Shown here: piece by piece, positions 49,590-60,280 of the stretch | Layout of the letters: the number at the start of each line of letters is the position of its first letter | Position numbering within the stretch: the stretch's first letter is position 1 | From: Zingiber officinale | Lineage: Eukaryota; Streptophyta; Magnoliopsida; Zingiberales; Zingiberaceae | Assembly: GCF_018446385.1 (NCBI RefSeq) | Contig: NC_055991.1 | Location: forward strand, 121,005,794-121,069,793 | Length of the DNA: 64,000 bases | Direction: 5' to 3' | Translations under genes and position numbers: made by a program | Notes under the pieces: generated by a model | What the model was told of the DNA's origin: nothing | The model's database searches: none | Seen by the model: only the letters and a program-made list of their open reading frames with translations

Positions 49590-52500
49590 ATGGCTCCCAA
49601 TCCCAAACATCTATCTGGCTATCAGAAAAGAAAGAGAAAGCAAAAGGAAGAAGCATTAATTCAAAGTCAAGCAGGAGATATTGATAAATATTTTTCTAGT
49701 AACAAGAGAATGATGGTAGAAGAAACAATTGATAATCCAACGAATGTGGAACAAGAGAATAAAAACAACATTCATGTTGAAGAACTTGATCAATCTTTGG
49801 ATATAGAATTGATTCAAACCCTCAATGTAAATGAATCGAATGATGAAGATGATGTGGATGTGGTTAATAATCAATCTGAAAATCGAGAGACTTTGTTTCC
49901 ACTTAATATTGATGATCCAGAAAATTGGGATAAGATTGATCAAAATATTTAGGATTTTTTAGTTGAAAGGGGTTCAAGTAGAGTTGATGGTGTTTTGTTT
50001 CCTAAGGACAATAATGGTAGGCATTTTGATGCATCACATTACAAGAGATTACTGTTGGAGCAATCTCAATGATCCGTGAGACCATGTGTTTTGGTGTTTG
50101 GGCAAAGGGTTTAAGTTAGGTTCACCCTTGTTATTTGATATGTGTATATGAGTGTGCAGGTATGCAGGATACACATGTGACTCAGGTTGATGGCTTCGGG
50201 TCCGGTGAAGGATGGAGCATCCGAGGGACCGTGGACAAGGCAGCGAGGACAAGGGCCGAGAGAAGCGACTTCGAGGCATACGCGAAGGATGACATTGGGG
50301 ATGAGCCGCAGGCTTGAATGCATCCGAGGGACGAGAGCCAAAGGAAGTAGGCTTGAAGGCAAGAGGTTAAGGCTGCAAAGAAGCGTCAAGTGAGTCATAA
50401 GGGTGAGGGTACGAGTGCATGAGAGATTGTACTCGGAGTAAAATCCTAGTTTTAGGATTTTATTGTAGCGTTACTGTAGTGTTACTATAGTGTTACTGTA
50501 GCAGTCGACTGGTGCAGTCGACCGTGCAGTCGACTGGTGCAGTCGACCGTGCAGTCGACTGGGAGCGAACAGAATGCTTCTGTTCGTTCGATCAGTGTGG
50601 AGCAGTCGACTGTTAGTTTTAGCAGTCGACTGGTATCGAACTGTTGGGATGTAACAGTTGAATTTCCACAGAGGGCAGTCGACTGGTAGGCGGGATGTAA
50701 CTGTTGGGATGTAACAGTTGAATTTCAACCCGTGGCCTATATAACCAAGGCTTGGAAGCTTGGTTATCTCTGATGAAATTAGTGGTGGTAAACATAATTA
50801 GTAGTCTACTAGTCTCAAGAGTCTTGGTCGGTGTTGTGGTGAGGTTTCTCCACCCACAAGGAGCGACTTGAGATAGCCGGAGTTTGCCGGGGGCTAATCC
50901 ACCGACGGATAGGGATCGCCCACCTCAAGGACACGCCGTGGAGTAGGAGCAAGCAATCTTCGAACCACGTTAAATGATCGTGTAGTTTGGTTTGATTTAT
51001 TTCTTGTCTTTAGCTTTCTTTGTATTCATATTAGTTTGTATTTCCGCTGCGTAAACTAACAAGTGTAGGAAGCGAGTATTTGGGGGTGTCGTCTATCCAA
51101 CCTCCCTTCAAGCCGGCCACCGATCCCCTACAATTACTACCTAATGGCGAAAAAAAAGATAGAAAGTGGCTTGTGTATTCAATTTCTTCCGACAAAGTAT
51201 TTTGCTTCTATTGCAAATTATTCAAAACTAAAAGTACCATGTACAAAATTGGTCAATTGGCTAATGAAGGGTACAAAGATTGGCATAACTTGAGTCGTAG
51301 TCTGAAAAATCATGAAGCAAGTAAGGAACATATTGATTGTATAATTAATTAGATTGAATTGGAGAAAAGGTTGGAAAAAAATAAGGCAATTAATGATAGC
51401 ATACAAATAGAAATCAACAAAGAGAAGGAGCATTGGAGACAACTATTAAAGAGGATAATTGCTATTGTGCATAGATTGGCAAAAAACAACTTGGCATTTC
51501 GAGGAGATTATGAGAAAATTTATGCTGAAAACAATGGCAACTTTTTACAAATGATTGAAATGATAGCAGAGTTTGATCCAATAATGAAAGAACACATTCG
51601 TCGGATACAATCAAGGGAAACTCATTATACATATCTTGGTCCTAAAATCCAAAATGAGTTGATACATATGCTAGCACATGAAGTGAAAAAATCAATCATT
51701 GCAAAAGTTAAAAAGGCCAAATATTATGTAGTTATACTAGATTGTACTCCAGATGCAGGTCATGAGGAACAAATGTCCCTTGTAATACGTTGTGTGGATG
51801 ATTCAGCAAGCTCTGCAGTGATAGAAGAATATTGGGTTGAATTTTTGAAGGTAGATGATACATCAGGACATGGACTTTTTACTGAGTTAAAAACTGTGTT
51901 GAAAAATCTTGGACATAATCTTGATGATATAAGAGGCCAAGGATATGACAATGGATCAAATATGAAAGGAAAACATAATGGAGTGCAGACAAAATTATTA
52001 GATATGAACCCTAGAGCTTTCTATACTCCTTGTGGATGTCATAGCCTAAATTTGGCATTATGTGATATTGCGAATTGTTGTCCTCAAGCTATGTCATTTT
52101 TTGGAGTAATACAATGGATATATAAATTGTTCTCATCTTCTACCAAGCGATGGAAAATTTTCAAACATCACGTGGAAGGTTTAACACTTAAGCCATTGTC
52201 ACAAACCCGTTGGGAAAGTCACGTTGAAAGTGTGAGACCGATAAAAAAACAAATTTCAAAGATAAGAGATGCTTTACTTGACTTAGCAGACATGGGCGAT
52301 GATCCAATAGGAAAGAGTAAGGCTGAGTCTTTAGCAACACATGATCTTGAAAATTTTAAATTCTTGGTTGGTTTGGTAATTTGGTATAAGTTGTTGCATT
52401 CAATAAATATTGTAAGCAAGATTCTCCAAGCTGAAGATGTAGATATTGATGTTGCTATTAAACATATAAAGGGTCTTATGTTGAATTTTGAAGAATATAG

Positions 52501-53202
52501 AGAACATGGATTTGAAAAGGCTGTTAATGAAGCTAAACAAATGGCAAATGAATTGGGAATTGAAGCTTCATTCAAGGAAAAACATATTATTAGAAGAAAA
52601 AAACAGTTTGATGAAACTGTTACAAATGAGGTAACATAATCAGCGGAGGAATCTTTCAAAGTTAACTACTTTCTCTTTTTGATTGATTAAGGGTATTCTT
52701 CTCTACAAAGCCGGTTTGAACAATTTAAAAAATATGAAGAAACTTTTGGATTTTTATTCAGTTTGGAGAAATTAAAGTGTGTTGATGATGATAATTTGTT
52801 AAGATCTTGTGAAAATCTTGAACAATGTTTAAAGCATAATGGCAATTCTGATATTAATGGGCATGAGTTATTCATGAAGTTAACTCTTTTGAAGCATTCT
52901 TTACCAACAGAAGCAAAAAGAGCAATAGACGTGTTGAATCATCTCAAAGATGTGGATGACTGTTATCCGAATGCTTATATTGTTTATAGAATTTTGTTGA
53001 CTATACCAGTTACAGTTGCAACTGTCGAAAAAAGTTTCTCAAAGTTGAAATTGATCAAAAATTATCTTCGATCAACTATGTCACAAGAAAGATTGAACGG
53101 GCTGGCCTATCAATTGAGAAGAAAATTGTGGAATATCTTGATTACTCATGCTTAATTGATATTTTTGCATCAAAAATGACAAGACGTGTTATATTTAAGT
53201 GA
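49590..53202 (+). pseudogene. hAT transposase, ZMYM1-like (TTF finger, DUF4371, dimerisation)
   Basis: The ATG at 49590 opens MAPNPKHLSGYQKRKRKQKE and the frame is continuous once the solo LTR and one copy of ATTAC are set aside. Domains in order: an acidic N-terminus, a TTF-type zinc finger (RKWLVYSISSDKVFCFYCKL, about 51140-51345), DUF4371 (DCTPDAGHEEQMSLVIRCVD; GQGYDNGSNMKGKHNGVQTK), RWESHVESV, and the hAT C-terminal dimerisation region (RILLTIPVTVATVEKSFSKL, 52980-53105). In-frame stops lie at 49950, 51350, 52637 and 52688. A frameshift near 53108 disrupts the last 30 codons, which resume in another frame to a stop at 53200-53202. A working enzyme would excise and reinsert the element; this one cannot be made. 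Confidence 0.88.
50053..51132 (+). mobile_element. Solo LTR inside the hAT transposase, family C
   Basis: 1080 bp, TGTTGGAGCAATC...CCCTACA, with the perfect duplication ATTAC (50048-50052 and 51133-51137). Removing it restores the transposase frame exactly. It carries GCAGTCGACTGG dyads at 50502-50690, then TATATAA at 50738-50744, then the downstream module shared with elements A and B ('ccaccgacggata', 'gtggagtaggagcaa'). Confidence 0.92.
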
Positions 53203-53660
53203 GTATTGGTAATATCTATAATTTATTATTGTTTAACTAAATTACATATATTGTGTATACAATTTCAAATTAATATTTTGCTTTGTATTTTGTAGGTCTT
53301 AATAAAGAATACTTTTGATTAAGAAAAATTGATTGCAGGGGCCTAATTTTGAAATTTCGACTCAGGCCTACGAAAACTCAAGTACGACCCTGCCTCAAGT
53401 TATAGCTTCGGTCGGGGTGGATGGCCGGAGGCCATCCGAAGGCCACTCTCCACTCGACGACCAGTAACTTGGTCACTTGCCCACCACCGGTGGCCTTTGA
53501 GCGGTCTCCGACCACCGGCCCCAATCTATAACCTGGGTGGACGATGAATCTAGGGAGGGATCGTAATCAATTGCGGCTGGATTGTTGCCACAATCCGGCC
53601 TCAATTTTATATGCTCCATCCCCTGGTCTACAAAAATATTGACCAGGAGATCTGATCCCT

Positions 53661-54064
53661 CTTAGAAGATCATGAAGAGGTGGGGAGAAGATCATAGAGA
53701 AGTGGGTAAGAGATCATGGGCAAGTGGGGATCATGGTCCATGTCTGCCTGGATGACGTGGTGAGTCGGCAGAATGAGAAGTCGGGAGGTTGGTGACTCGA
53801 CTGATGGAGTCAACTCGACAGGTTAGACTACTCAGTAAGTCGGGAGGTTGGCGACTAGGTTGATCGAGTCGGCCCGACAGGTCAGGCTACTCAAGAAGTT
53901 GGAGGTCGACAATTCGATCGATCGAGTCAGCTTGGCAAGTCAGCCTGCTCAAGAGGTCAGGAGGTGAGTGACTCGACTGATCAAGTCGGCTTGATGGGTG
54001 ACATGTCATGTAGAGTCTACATTGACATAGCCTTGTGTCGACCGAGTTAAGGATCATTTCATGG
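53661..54064. repeat. Four tandem units of about 59 bp
   Basis: Between 53780 and about 53995, units begin 'gtcgggaggttgg' and contain 'gactcgactgat' and 'gagtcggc'. The style resembles the interior repeats of the TRIM-like elements at 12.8 and 38.4 kb, but no LTRs or primer site were found. Nothing else is recognisable in this stretch. Confidence 0.7.
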
Positions 54065-54067
54065 ACC

Positions 54068-55284
54068 CAGGGCTAGCTTTAGGCATAGGTCGTTAAGGCC
54101 TATGCCTAGGGCCCCAATTTTATTGAGGCTCATTATTTTTAATATATTAAATATATTTTTATTTATTTTTAAAGAGAATAATAAGAAAGAATAGAGTCTA
54201 TGTGATAAAAGATTGCATAATCTCATTCTCTAAAAATTAGGACCATTATTTTTAATATATTAAATATTTTTTATAATAGGACTCACATGATTAAAGATTT
54301 ACATGATCTCAATCTCTGATCAAAGGTTTGGATTTCGTAAATATCTCAATATGATTCCAATGGATAGAGTCATAAAGGAGCTTTTTTTTAAGCAAATTAA
54401 ATTTATTTTTAATTATGGATCTTATTTTATAAGATCTAATCTATTTCTTTTCAATATCTCTCAATCCTATCCTTCTCTTGTTACGTTTTTCTTTTGTTAG
54501 CGATGCTTTCTCCTTTGATCAATAAGAACATGAATTAGAAATTTTTTATCTTATCTATATAATGTAAAATAAAAATACTAGTTTTTTTGTTGAGTTCCCC
54601 CTTTTCCCCTTTTCTGACTCTCCTTCTTTATGCTTCTCTTCCTTGTTGAGATTGGAGAAGAGAAACCATACCTAACACTAACACGTTGATCCGATTGATG
54701 TTGATACTATGCTTCTTGCTTAATTAAGTTCAAATGTTGATGTATTCATCTATATTATGTCTAATTGAAATAGAAGATTTTATTATTTTTTAGCAATAAT
54801 GAGTTAGATATCGTTACTATTTCATTTCCTTGATAGGCATTAAGTTTAACTTTTATTTAGATGTATTTACAATCATAAATTGTTCGATTTTCTCTTTGTC
54901 TCCATTCTATCATTTACAATCGTTTTTAGTTTAGATGATGAAAAATATGTTTTTTTTTCTTTTGCTTTGTGTCTAAAAAGACTCCTATTTAGTTCTTGAT
55001 AAATGATAATGAATGGTTTGGTCTCGTTGTGATTTTTATTTTCTACGGATTGTATTGGTTTTGTCATTTTATACATATATTTTTTATTTATTTATTTTTT
55101 GTACTTCACATATGATGATGAGTTAAGCATGAGAGTATAATTTTTTTTCTATTTTTATCCTATTTGATTGTTCTTATTTCTTCAATTTTGTTTCTTTTTA
55201 TAAGGGGTGTTTTCTTCATCTTTTATTTAAGTAATCAGACATACTTCAATATTTTTTTTATTTTAAAACAATTTGGAATACACT
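54068..55284. mobile_element. Possible fragment of a second hAT-like element
   Basis: Starts CAGGGCTAGCTTTAGGCATA followed by a short inverted repeat (TTAGGCATAGG / CCTATGCCTA) and 'gggccccaattttattga', like the termini of ZMYM1-type hAT elements. The remainder is AT-rich with no transposase. The other terminus was not found; the Tat-like LTR at 55285 cuts the region. Confidence 0.35.
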
Positions 55285-56129
55285 TGATGCGGCGATAAAG
55301 GGAGGCCCGCCCGGCACGAGTCAACTACCAAATTAGAGGTCAAAGTCAAGATGGTCAACGTCAAAGTGTCAAAAGGCTCGCCTACGGTGGCTGAGCGGAG
55401 GACCTTAGTAAGGTCGGTCGAGGCAATCAGTGTCCTATTGGTAAGAGACTTGTCCGAGTTGACCACCCATCCAACTCGGGATAATACGATAAGATAGCCA
55501 AACGCTCAGTGCAGAACGACAGGATGCTGAGGAGACCGAAGAGCTGGTCTAATCGGGAGGGACAAGCTACTATACCCAGTCACTGCAAGGAAGAGCAGCT
55601 GAGGCCGACAGAATGGAGGAGTCCCGACTAAGCGGCTACCCTGCTTGGCCAAGCAACGAGACCATTGTTATATCTCTCGATATCCTTTTGGGAGATAATG
55701 TCACTGACACGAGGCATGGTCAACAGGCAGATCATGCGACAGAAGTTTCTACTGTCTTGTCAGGAATGTGCATGTCCTGATAAGGTATGGTGTCAAAGGC
55801 ACTTTCCTGACAGACCCTTTCATATAACACATTGGAGAACGTGTCCATGTCTTAAGGAGCGTGCACGTCGCCCAATAAGGCTCTATATAAAGGGGGGTCC
55901 AAGCACCGGCGGAAGTGCACATTATTCATTATTTGCGCTTGCGTTACCGTTTTTCCGCTTTCCTCTACAGTTTCGATGACTGACTTAAGTGTCGGAAGGA
56001 CAACGTTGGGGACCTCTTCCTAACTCGGCATTGATGTTGCTTGTTTTGCAGAATGGGGCGCGAACTACATCTAGTCAACGCAGCAACCACATCCCCAACT
56101 TTCCATCTTCCCGTTTTCGAGCAGGATCA
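55285..56129 (+). repeat. 5' LTR of the Tat-like element
   Basis: About 845 bp, TGATGCGGCGATAAAG...AGGATCA, followed by TTT and the primer site. A TATA box TATATAAA is at 55884-55891. No second copy lies in the window. Confidence 0.75.
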
Positions 56130-56248
56130 TTTTGGCGCCACCTGTGGGAACGTAGCTTGTATCCGAAACGAGAAGATAGAGGACGCTGGACAACTCACCA
56201 CGGTGACGTTAACAAAGGAGGATCTCAATATGCTTATACAATCCCAAG

Positions 56249-57091
56249 GTGGGGCATCAAGTAGGATATGGAGACCAAGGGGAGCATGCATCTGCTTGGG
56301 GACAGAACAAGAAACTGACCAGCACATGTATGGAGGCACCCAATGCGCTAATCCCTTTTCATCGAGCATTGTTCGGGACTCCATCAAAGGAAAGGGGCCG
56401 AGCAGACAAGGACCGGGGGTCTTCCTCGGATGAAGCACCCGTTCGAGACGCACAAAAAGGGAAGGCACCAAGGGACGATGATTTGCCCAAGCGGATCAAT
56501 CAACAATTCTCATAGGGGATTCTAGATGACTCTCTGCCCAGACACTACACTCCGTTGGCGATCAGTGAATACAGCAGAACTACTGATCCGAACGACCACT
56601 TGGTCAAGTTTGACAACGCGGTCACACTTTGTCAGTACACCGATGAGGTGAAGTGTCGGGTCCTCCTCACCACCCTCTCCGGATCAACACAACGTTGGTT
56701 CAAGAGATTGTCAAACGGATCAATTCACAACTTCAAAAACTTTCTAGTGGCATGTTTATACCACTTCGCCAGTAGTTGTTGCCATCAGAAGACAAGCGTC
56801 AATCTGTTCTCCTTGAAGCAAGAGCCCAAGGAGGCACTGAGGGCTTACATCTAGCGCTTCAACCAGGTGGTCATAGATATTCCCTCGATCTCCTCAGAAG
56901 TATTGGTGAATGGCTTCTCCCAAGGCCTCACTGAAGGAGAGTTATTCCGATCACTCATACGGAAGACGCCGAGGGACTTCGACCATTTGCTTAGGAGGGC
57001 CACTGAATACATAAACGTGAAGAAGTCCAAGTGGCTAAAAGAAAGGAGGCGCCTGCCGAGCTCACAGCAGTGCCCGAACGACAACCATTGA
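56249..57091 (+). pseudogene. Ty3/gypsy gag (Retrotrans_gag domain)
   Basis: One frame runs through 56249-57091, broken by TAG at 56513-56515 and 56852-56854. The Retrotrans_gag region reads TTDPNDHLVKFDNAVTL, LLTTLSGSTQRWFKRLSNGS and SLKQEPKEALRAYI, followed after the second stop by RFNQVVIDIPS and VNGFSQGLTEGELFRSLIRK. Both stops stand where Gln (CAG) would fit, consistent with C-to-T change at methylated cytosine. No zinc knuckle follows. Gag would form the particle in the cytoplasm. Confidence 0.85.
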
Positions 57092-57594
57092 GTAGCCATC
57101 AACCACCCAAGGGACCTCGATCGAGGGGAGCACAATCACACCACGAGCCCAGGATGCATGCTGTGTAGTATGTGGCAGCCAGTTGCCCAAAGACTGCAAA
57201 AGGCAAGGCATGGACGCCACTATTCTGCTCCTTCCATCAATCGACGACGTACAACATGCACGACTACTATGATCTAACTCCGATTGCAAGATGACTGGCT
57301 CCTCAAGGATATCATCGTCGGTCACCATCACACGATCGACATCACATACGTCGGTCAACCGATCGGAGGGAGGAAGAGAGAGGGGCGTCTGAGCGCCGCC
57401 ATCGTCAGCCCTAGCGGAGGAACGACATGAGTCCTTCTTGAGCTTCTGCTGAGTGGAATATACCCTTGGCTCGGGAGGAAGAAAATAGGAACAACGCCGC
57501 TCGGGAAGAAATTGAAATGATTGCTAGTGGATCGACCGACGGTGATTCCAACCGAGTGAGGAAATCGTACACTCGATGACTGGAGATCCACGCT

Positions 57595-58169
57595 GTGGGG
57601 TGCAGCAAGGAGAAGGCCGAAGGGCCTAAAATAAGCTTCGGCCCTCGAGACTTAGAGGGAGTGGAGATCCCTCACGATGACGCCCTGATCATCCGAGTGG
57701 TAATCGTTAATTATACTATTCACCGAACTTTTGTTGAAACAGGGAGCTCGGTGAATATTATATTCAAGAATGCGTTCAACTAGCTGTAAATCGACCAGGG
57801 AGAGTTACAGCCAATGACGACCCCAACTCTACGGCTTCACAAGCAATGAAGTGTTGTCGATCGACTAGTCATGGCTGGCCATTTTTCTCAAAGAGGAGTC
57901 ATTGAAGAGGACAAGGAACACAAACTTCATTGTGGTGCCGACAGGCCCTCAACGAGTTTCGAGCGGTAGTGTCCACCTTCTGCCAGAAGATTAAGTTCCC
58001 GATGGATAATAAGGTGGGTGAGATCAAAGGCAACCAATTGGCTACTCGGCGATGCTACGTCGAGATGGTCATGTCCGAAGTAAGGGACGCTCTGAAGAAC
58101 CTGTGCTTGGTGGTAAACGCCATCATGGAGGAGCCCCCTATGCTGGTCTACGAGGAGAAGGAGGTCTAG
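57595..58169 (+). pseudogene. Ty3/gypsy protease and post-protease remnant
   Basis: At 57670-57780 a retropepsin-like segment reads HRTFVETGSSVNIIFKNAFN, where the usual active-site Asp-Thr-Gly is Glu-Thr-Gly. After frameshifts, 57930-58169 gives QALNEFRAVVSTFCQKIKFP and GNQLATRRCYVEMV, the conserved stretch that leads into reverse transcriptase in Tat-type elements. The reverse transcriptase itself is absent. Confidence 0.75.
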
Positions 58170-58839
58170 ATCCACCCCAGCCGATCGAAGGCAAGGTGCG
58201 TGAATAAATTTAGATGTACTTGTATAAGTGTATGTCTTGTGGATGCAGGAAGAGAATGAATAAAGATCCCAAGTGTTCCAAACTCTTGTGTCGACCGACC
58301 AAGTTAAAAGTCGAGCGGCGACTATAAATCCTTATTTACGCCAATCAACAGTCGAGCGGCGACTTTAAACCTCAGTCTTCGTCAACAGTCGAGCGGTGAC
58401 TTTAAACCCTTGTCTTCGTCAATAGTTAAGCGGTGACTTTAAACACTTGTCTTCGTCAATAGTTGAGTGATAACTTTAAACCCCGATCTTCGTCAATAGT
58501 TGAGTGGCGACTTTAAACCCCGGTCTTTGTCAACAATCGAGCAGCGAATTTAAACCCTGGTCTTCATCAACAGTTGAGCAGTGACTTTAAACCCTTATTT
58601 TCGTCAATAGTCAAGTGGCGACTTTAAACCTTTATCTTTGTCAATAGTCGAGCGGTAACTTTAAACTCCAGCCTTCGTCAACAGTCGAGCGACGACTTTA
58701 AACTCCAGCCTTTGTCAACAGTCGAGTGGTGACTTTAAACCCTGGTCTATGTCAACAGTCGAGTGACGATTTTAATGTAATACCCCGGTTCTGAGATTCT
58801 GGTTAAGTATGACTTAAAAAGGTTAGATGGTACTATCCA

Positions 58840-58950
58840 TATCACCAAGGTGCACCTTCCTTTTCGGAAGCTCAAACTTAAGAACTCCAAAGTTAAGCGT
58901 GCTTGGCTTGGAGAAATCTGAGGATGGGTGACCTCCTGGGAAGTTTTCCA
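58840..58950 (+). promoter_or_regulatory. 5S rRNA-like segment with Pol III internal promoter, left LTR
   Basis: Matches plant 5S rRNA best at 'agaactccaaagttaagcgt' / 'gcttgg' (58881-58906, A box region) and GGATGGGTGACCTCCTGGGA (58922-58941, C box). The first 40 bases of 5S are poorly kept. In Cassandra these parts are thought to direct Pol III transcription. It is not a 5S gene: no full-length 5S and no gene array. Confidence 0.85.
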
Positions 58951-59296
58951 GGGTGCGTGCGAGTGAGGACAAAGCACGCTGAAAGGACCTCCGGTGGTCT
59001 GTGGAGCTAGTCATCAAACCGATAGGTAATTCTGGTGTCGTTCCTGGTTCGGCCCGGGGAGGACCCGCCCGGGTCGGGGCGTTACAGATGGTATCAGAGC
59101 GACCTTGCGACTGTGAGTGCGCCTGTGGTAGGAGCACCCAGGGCACCACCTAGCGAGGGAGATTCTGGGATTTGTTTGTGGTGTGATTTGTGGTTACACA
59201 ACGAGGGCGTTGTATCTTTAAGTGGGGGTGATTGTAATACCCCGGTTCTGAGATTCTGGTTAAGTATGACTTAAAAAGGTTAGATGGTACTATCCA

Positions 59297-59407
59297 TATC
59301 ACCAAGGTGCACCTTCCTTTTCGGAAGCTCAAACTTAAGAACTCCAAAGTTAAGCGTGCTTGGCTTGGAGAAATCTGAGGATGGGTGACCTCCTGGGAAG
59401 TTTTCCA
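59297..59407 (+). promoter_or_regulatory. 5S rRNA-like segment, right LTR
   Basis: The same segment as in the left LTR, shifted by 457 bp, with A-box and C-box regions unchanged. Confidence 0.85.
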
Positions 59408-60280
59408 GGGTGCGTGCGAGTGAGGACAAAGCACGCTGAAAGGACCTCCGGTGGTCTGTGGAGCTAGTCATCAAACCGATAGGTAATTCTGGTGTCGTTC
59501 CTGGTTCGGCCCGGGGAGGACCCGCCCGGGTCGGGGCGTTACATTTAAACTCTGGTCTTCGTCAACAGTCGAGCGGCGACTTTAAACCCCAGTCTTCGTA
59601 ACAATCAAGCAGCGACTTTAAACCCCGGTCTTCGTCAACAATCGAGCGGCAACTTTAAACCCCTGTCTTCGTCAACAATCAAGTGACAACTTTAAACCCG
59701 GGTCTTCATCAACAATCGAGCGGCGACTTTAAACCCCATATTTCGTCAATAGTCGAGCTGCGACTTTAAACCCCGGGATTCGATTCAACAGTGAAGCGAC
59801 GACTATCAACCCGAGTCTACAACGAATAATGGTTGATCGGCCACTCTAAAACTAAGTCTCCAATAAATGAAGAGGATCGACGAATATATAAACCGAGAAT
59901 AAGGCTGACCAGGAAATGTGCTGCTCCAATTAGGAGCAACAGTTTTCAATAAAATAAGGTCATTCGGCAATGTTGAAGTGATCACTCGGACATCACAGTG
60001 ACTAGTTAAATCAATGGTCGGGAGGACAGGGAACCATACTTAGAAATTTTTAGCAAAATAGTAAGTGGTTTGTAATCCTACTCGATCCATGCGGCGATGC
60101 ATGCATGAACAAGTGTGACAACCAACAAAGCAAAGAAAGGTCGAACGACGATGCATGATGAAATATAGAATCAAATAAACAAAGATACTCCAAACGAGCG
60201 ATTATGCATTAAAACTTAAAAAAAAATTATAAGTTTACAAAGGGCAGTACGAAAGGAGGCAAGCTTCACATGGGGCGGGT

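Larger units (their letters stand above)
48581..53392 (+). mobile_element. hAT DNA transposon, ZMYM1-type, decayed
   Basis: 4812 bp. The left terminus CAGGGCCGGACTTGAGCAC and the right terminus (reverse complement CAGGGTCGTACTTGAG) form imperfect inverted repeats starting CAGGG, as in hAT elements. The 8-bp flanks CCTCAGGA (48573-48580) and CCTCAAGT (53393-53400) agree at 6 of 8 positions, a diverged duplication. It carries a single transposase pseudogene and a solo LTR. Confidence 0.8.
48458..53660. mobile_element. MITE-like inverted-repeat element interrupted by a hAT element
   Basis: The left arm (about 48458-48560: 'gagatctc', 'atatttttatgg', 'aggggatggatcata', 'caattcggcc') pairs as reverse complement with the right arm (about 53550-53660: 'aattgcggctgg', 'tatgctccatcccctgg', 'caaaaatat'). 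Without the hAT element it would be only about 390 bp, so it is likely a non-autonomous MITE. Ends are approximate. Confidence 0.5.
58776..59543 (+). mobile_element. Cassandra TRIM retrotransposon, complete
   Basis: 768 bp between the perfect duplication TTTAA (58771-58775 and 59544-59548). The two LTRs, 58776-59086 and 59233-59543, are both 311 bp and identical by eye. The 146-bp interior has a primer site TGGTATCAGAGC at 59089-59100 and a polypurine tract AAGTGGGGGTGAT ending at 59232. Each LTR carries a 5S rRNA-like segment. LTRs with 5S sequence, small size and no coding capacity define Cassandra. It inserted into a unit of the 37-bp array. Confidence 0.96.
58289..59820 (+). repeat. 37-bp tandem array (about 20 units) in the Tat-like element
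   Basis: Units follow 'gtcgagcggcgactttaaac' then 'cccggtcttcgtcaaca'. About 13 units precede and 7 follow the Cassandra insertion. Units vary by several bases each, so the array is not freshly amplified. It lies between the protease remnant and the antisense ORF, matching the 3' untranslated repeats of Tat elements. Confidence 0.9.

Noticed and set aside
58840..58950. A 5S rRNA gene
   Set aside because: The match covers the A-box to C-box region only, occurs twice in identical LTRs of a TTTAA-flanked element with primer site and polypurine tract, and lacks the 5' third of 5S. It is Cassandra.
58289..59820. CRISPR-like regular array
   Set aside because: The units are contiguous with no unique spacers and lie in a eukaryotic retrotransposon.
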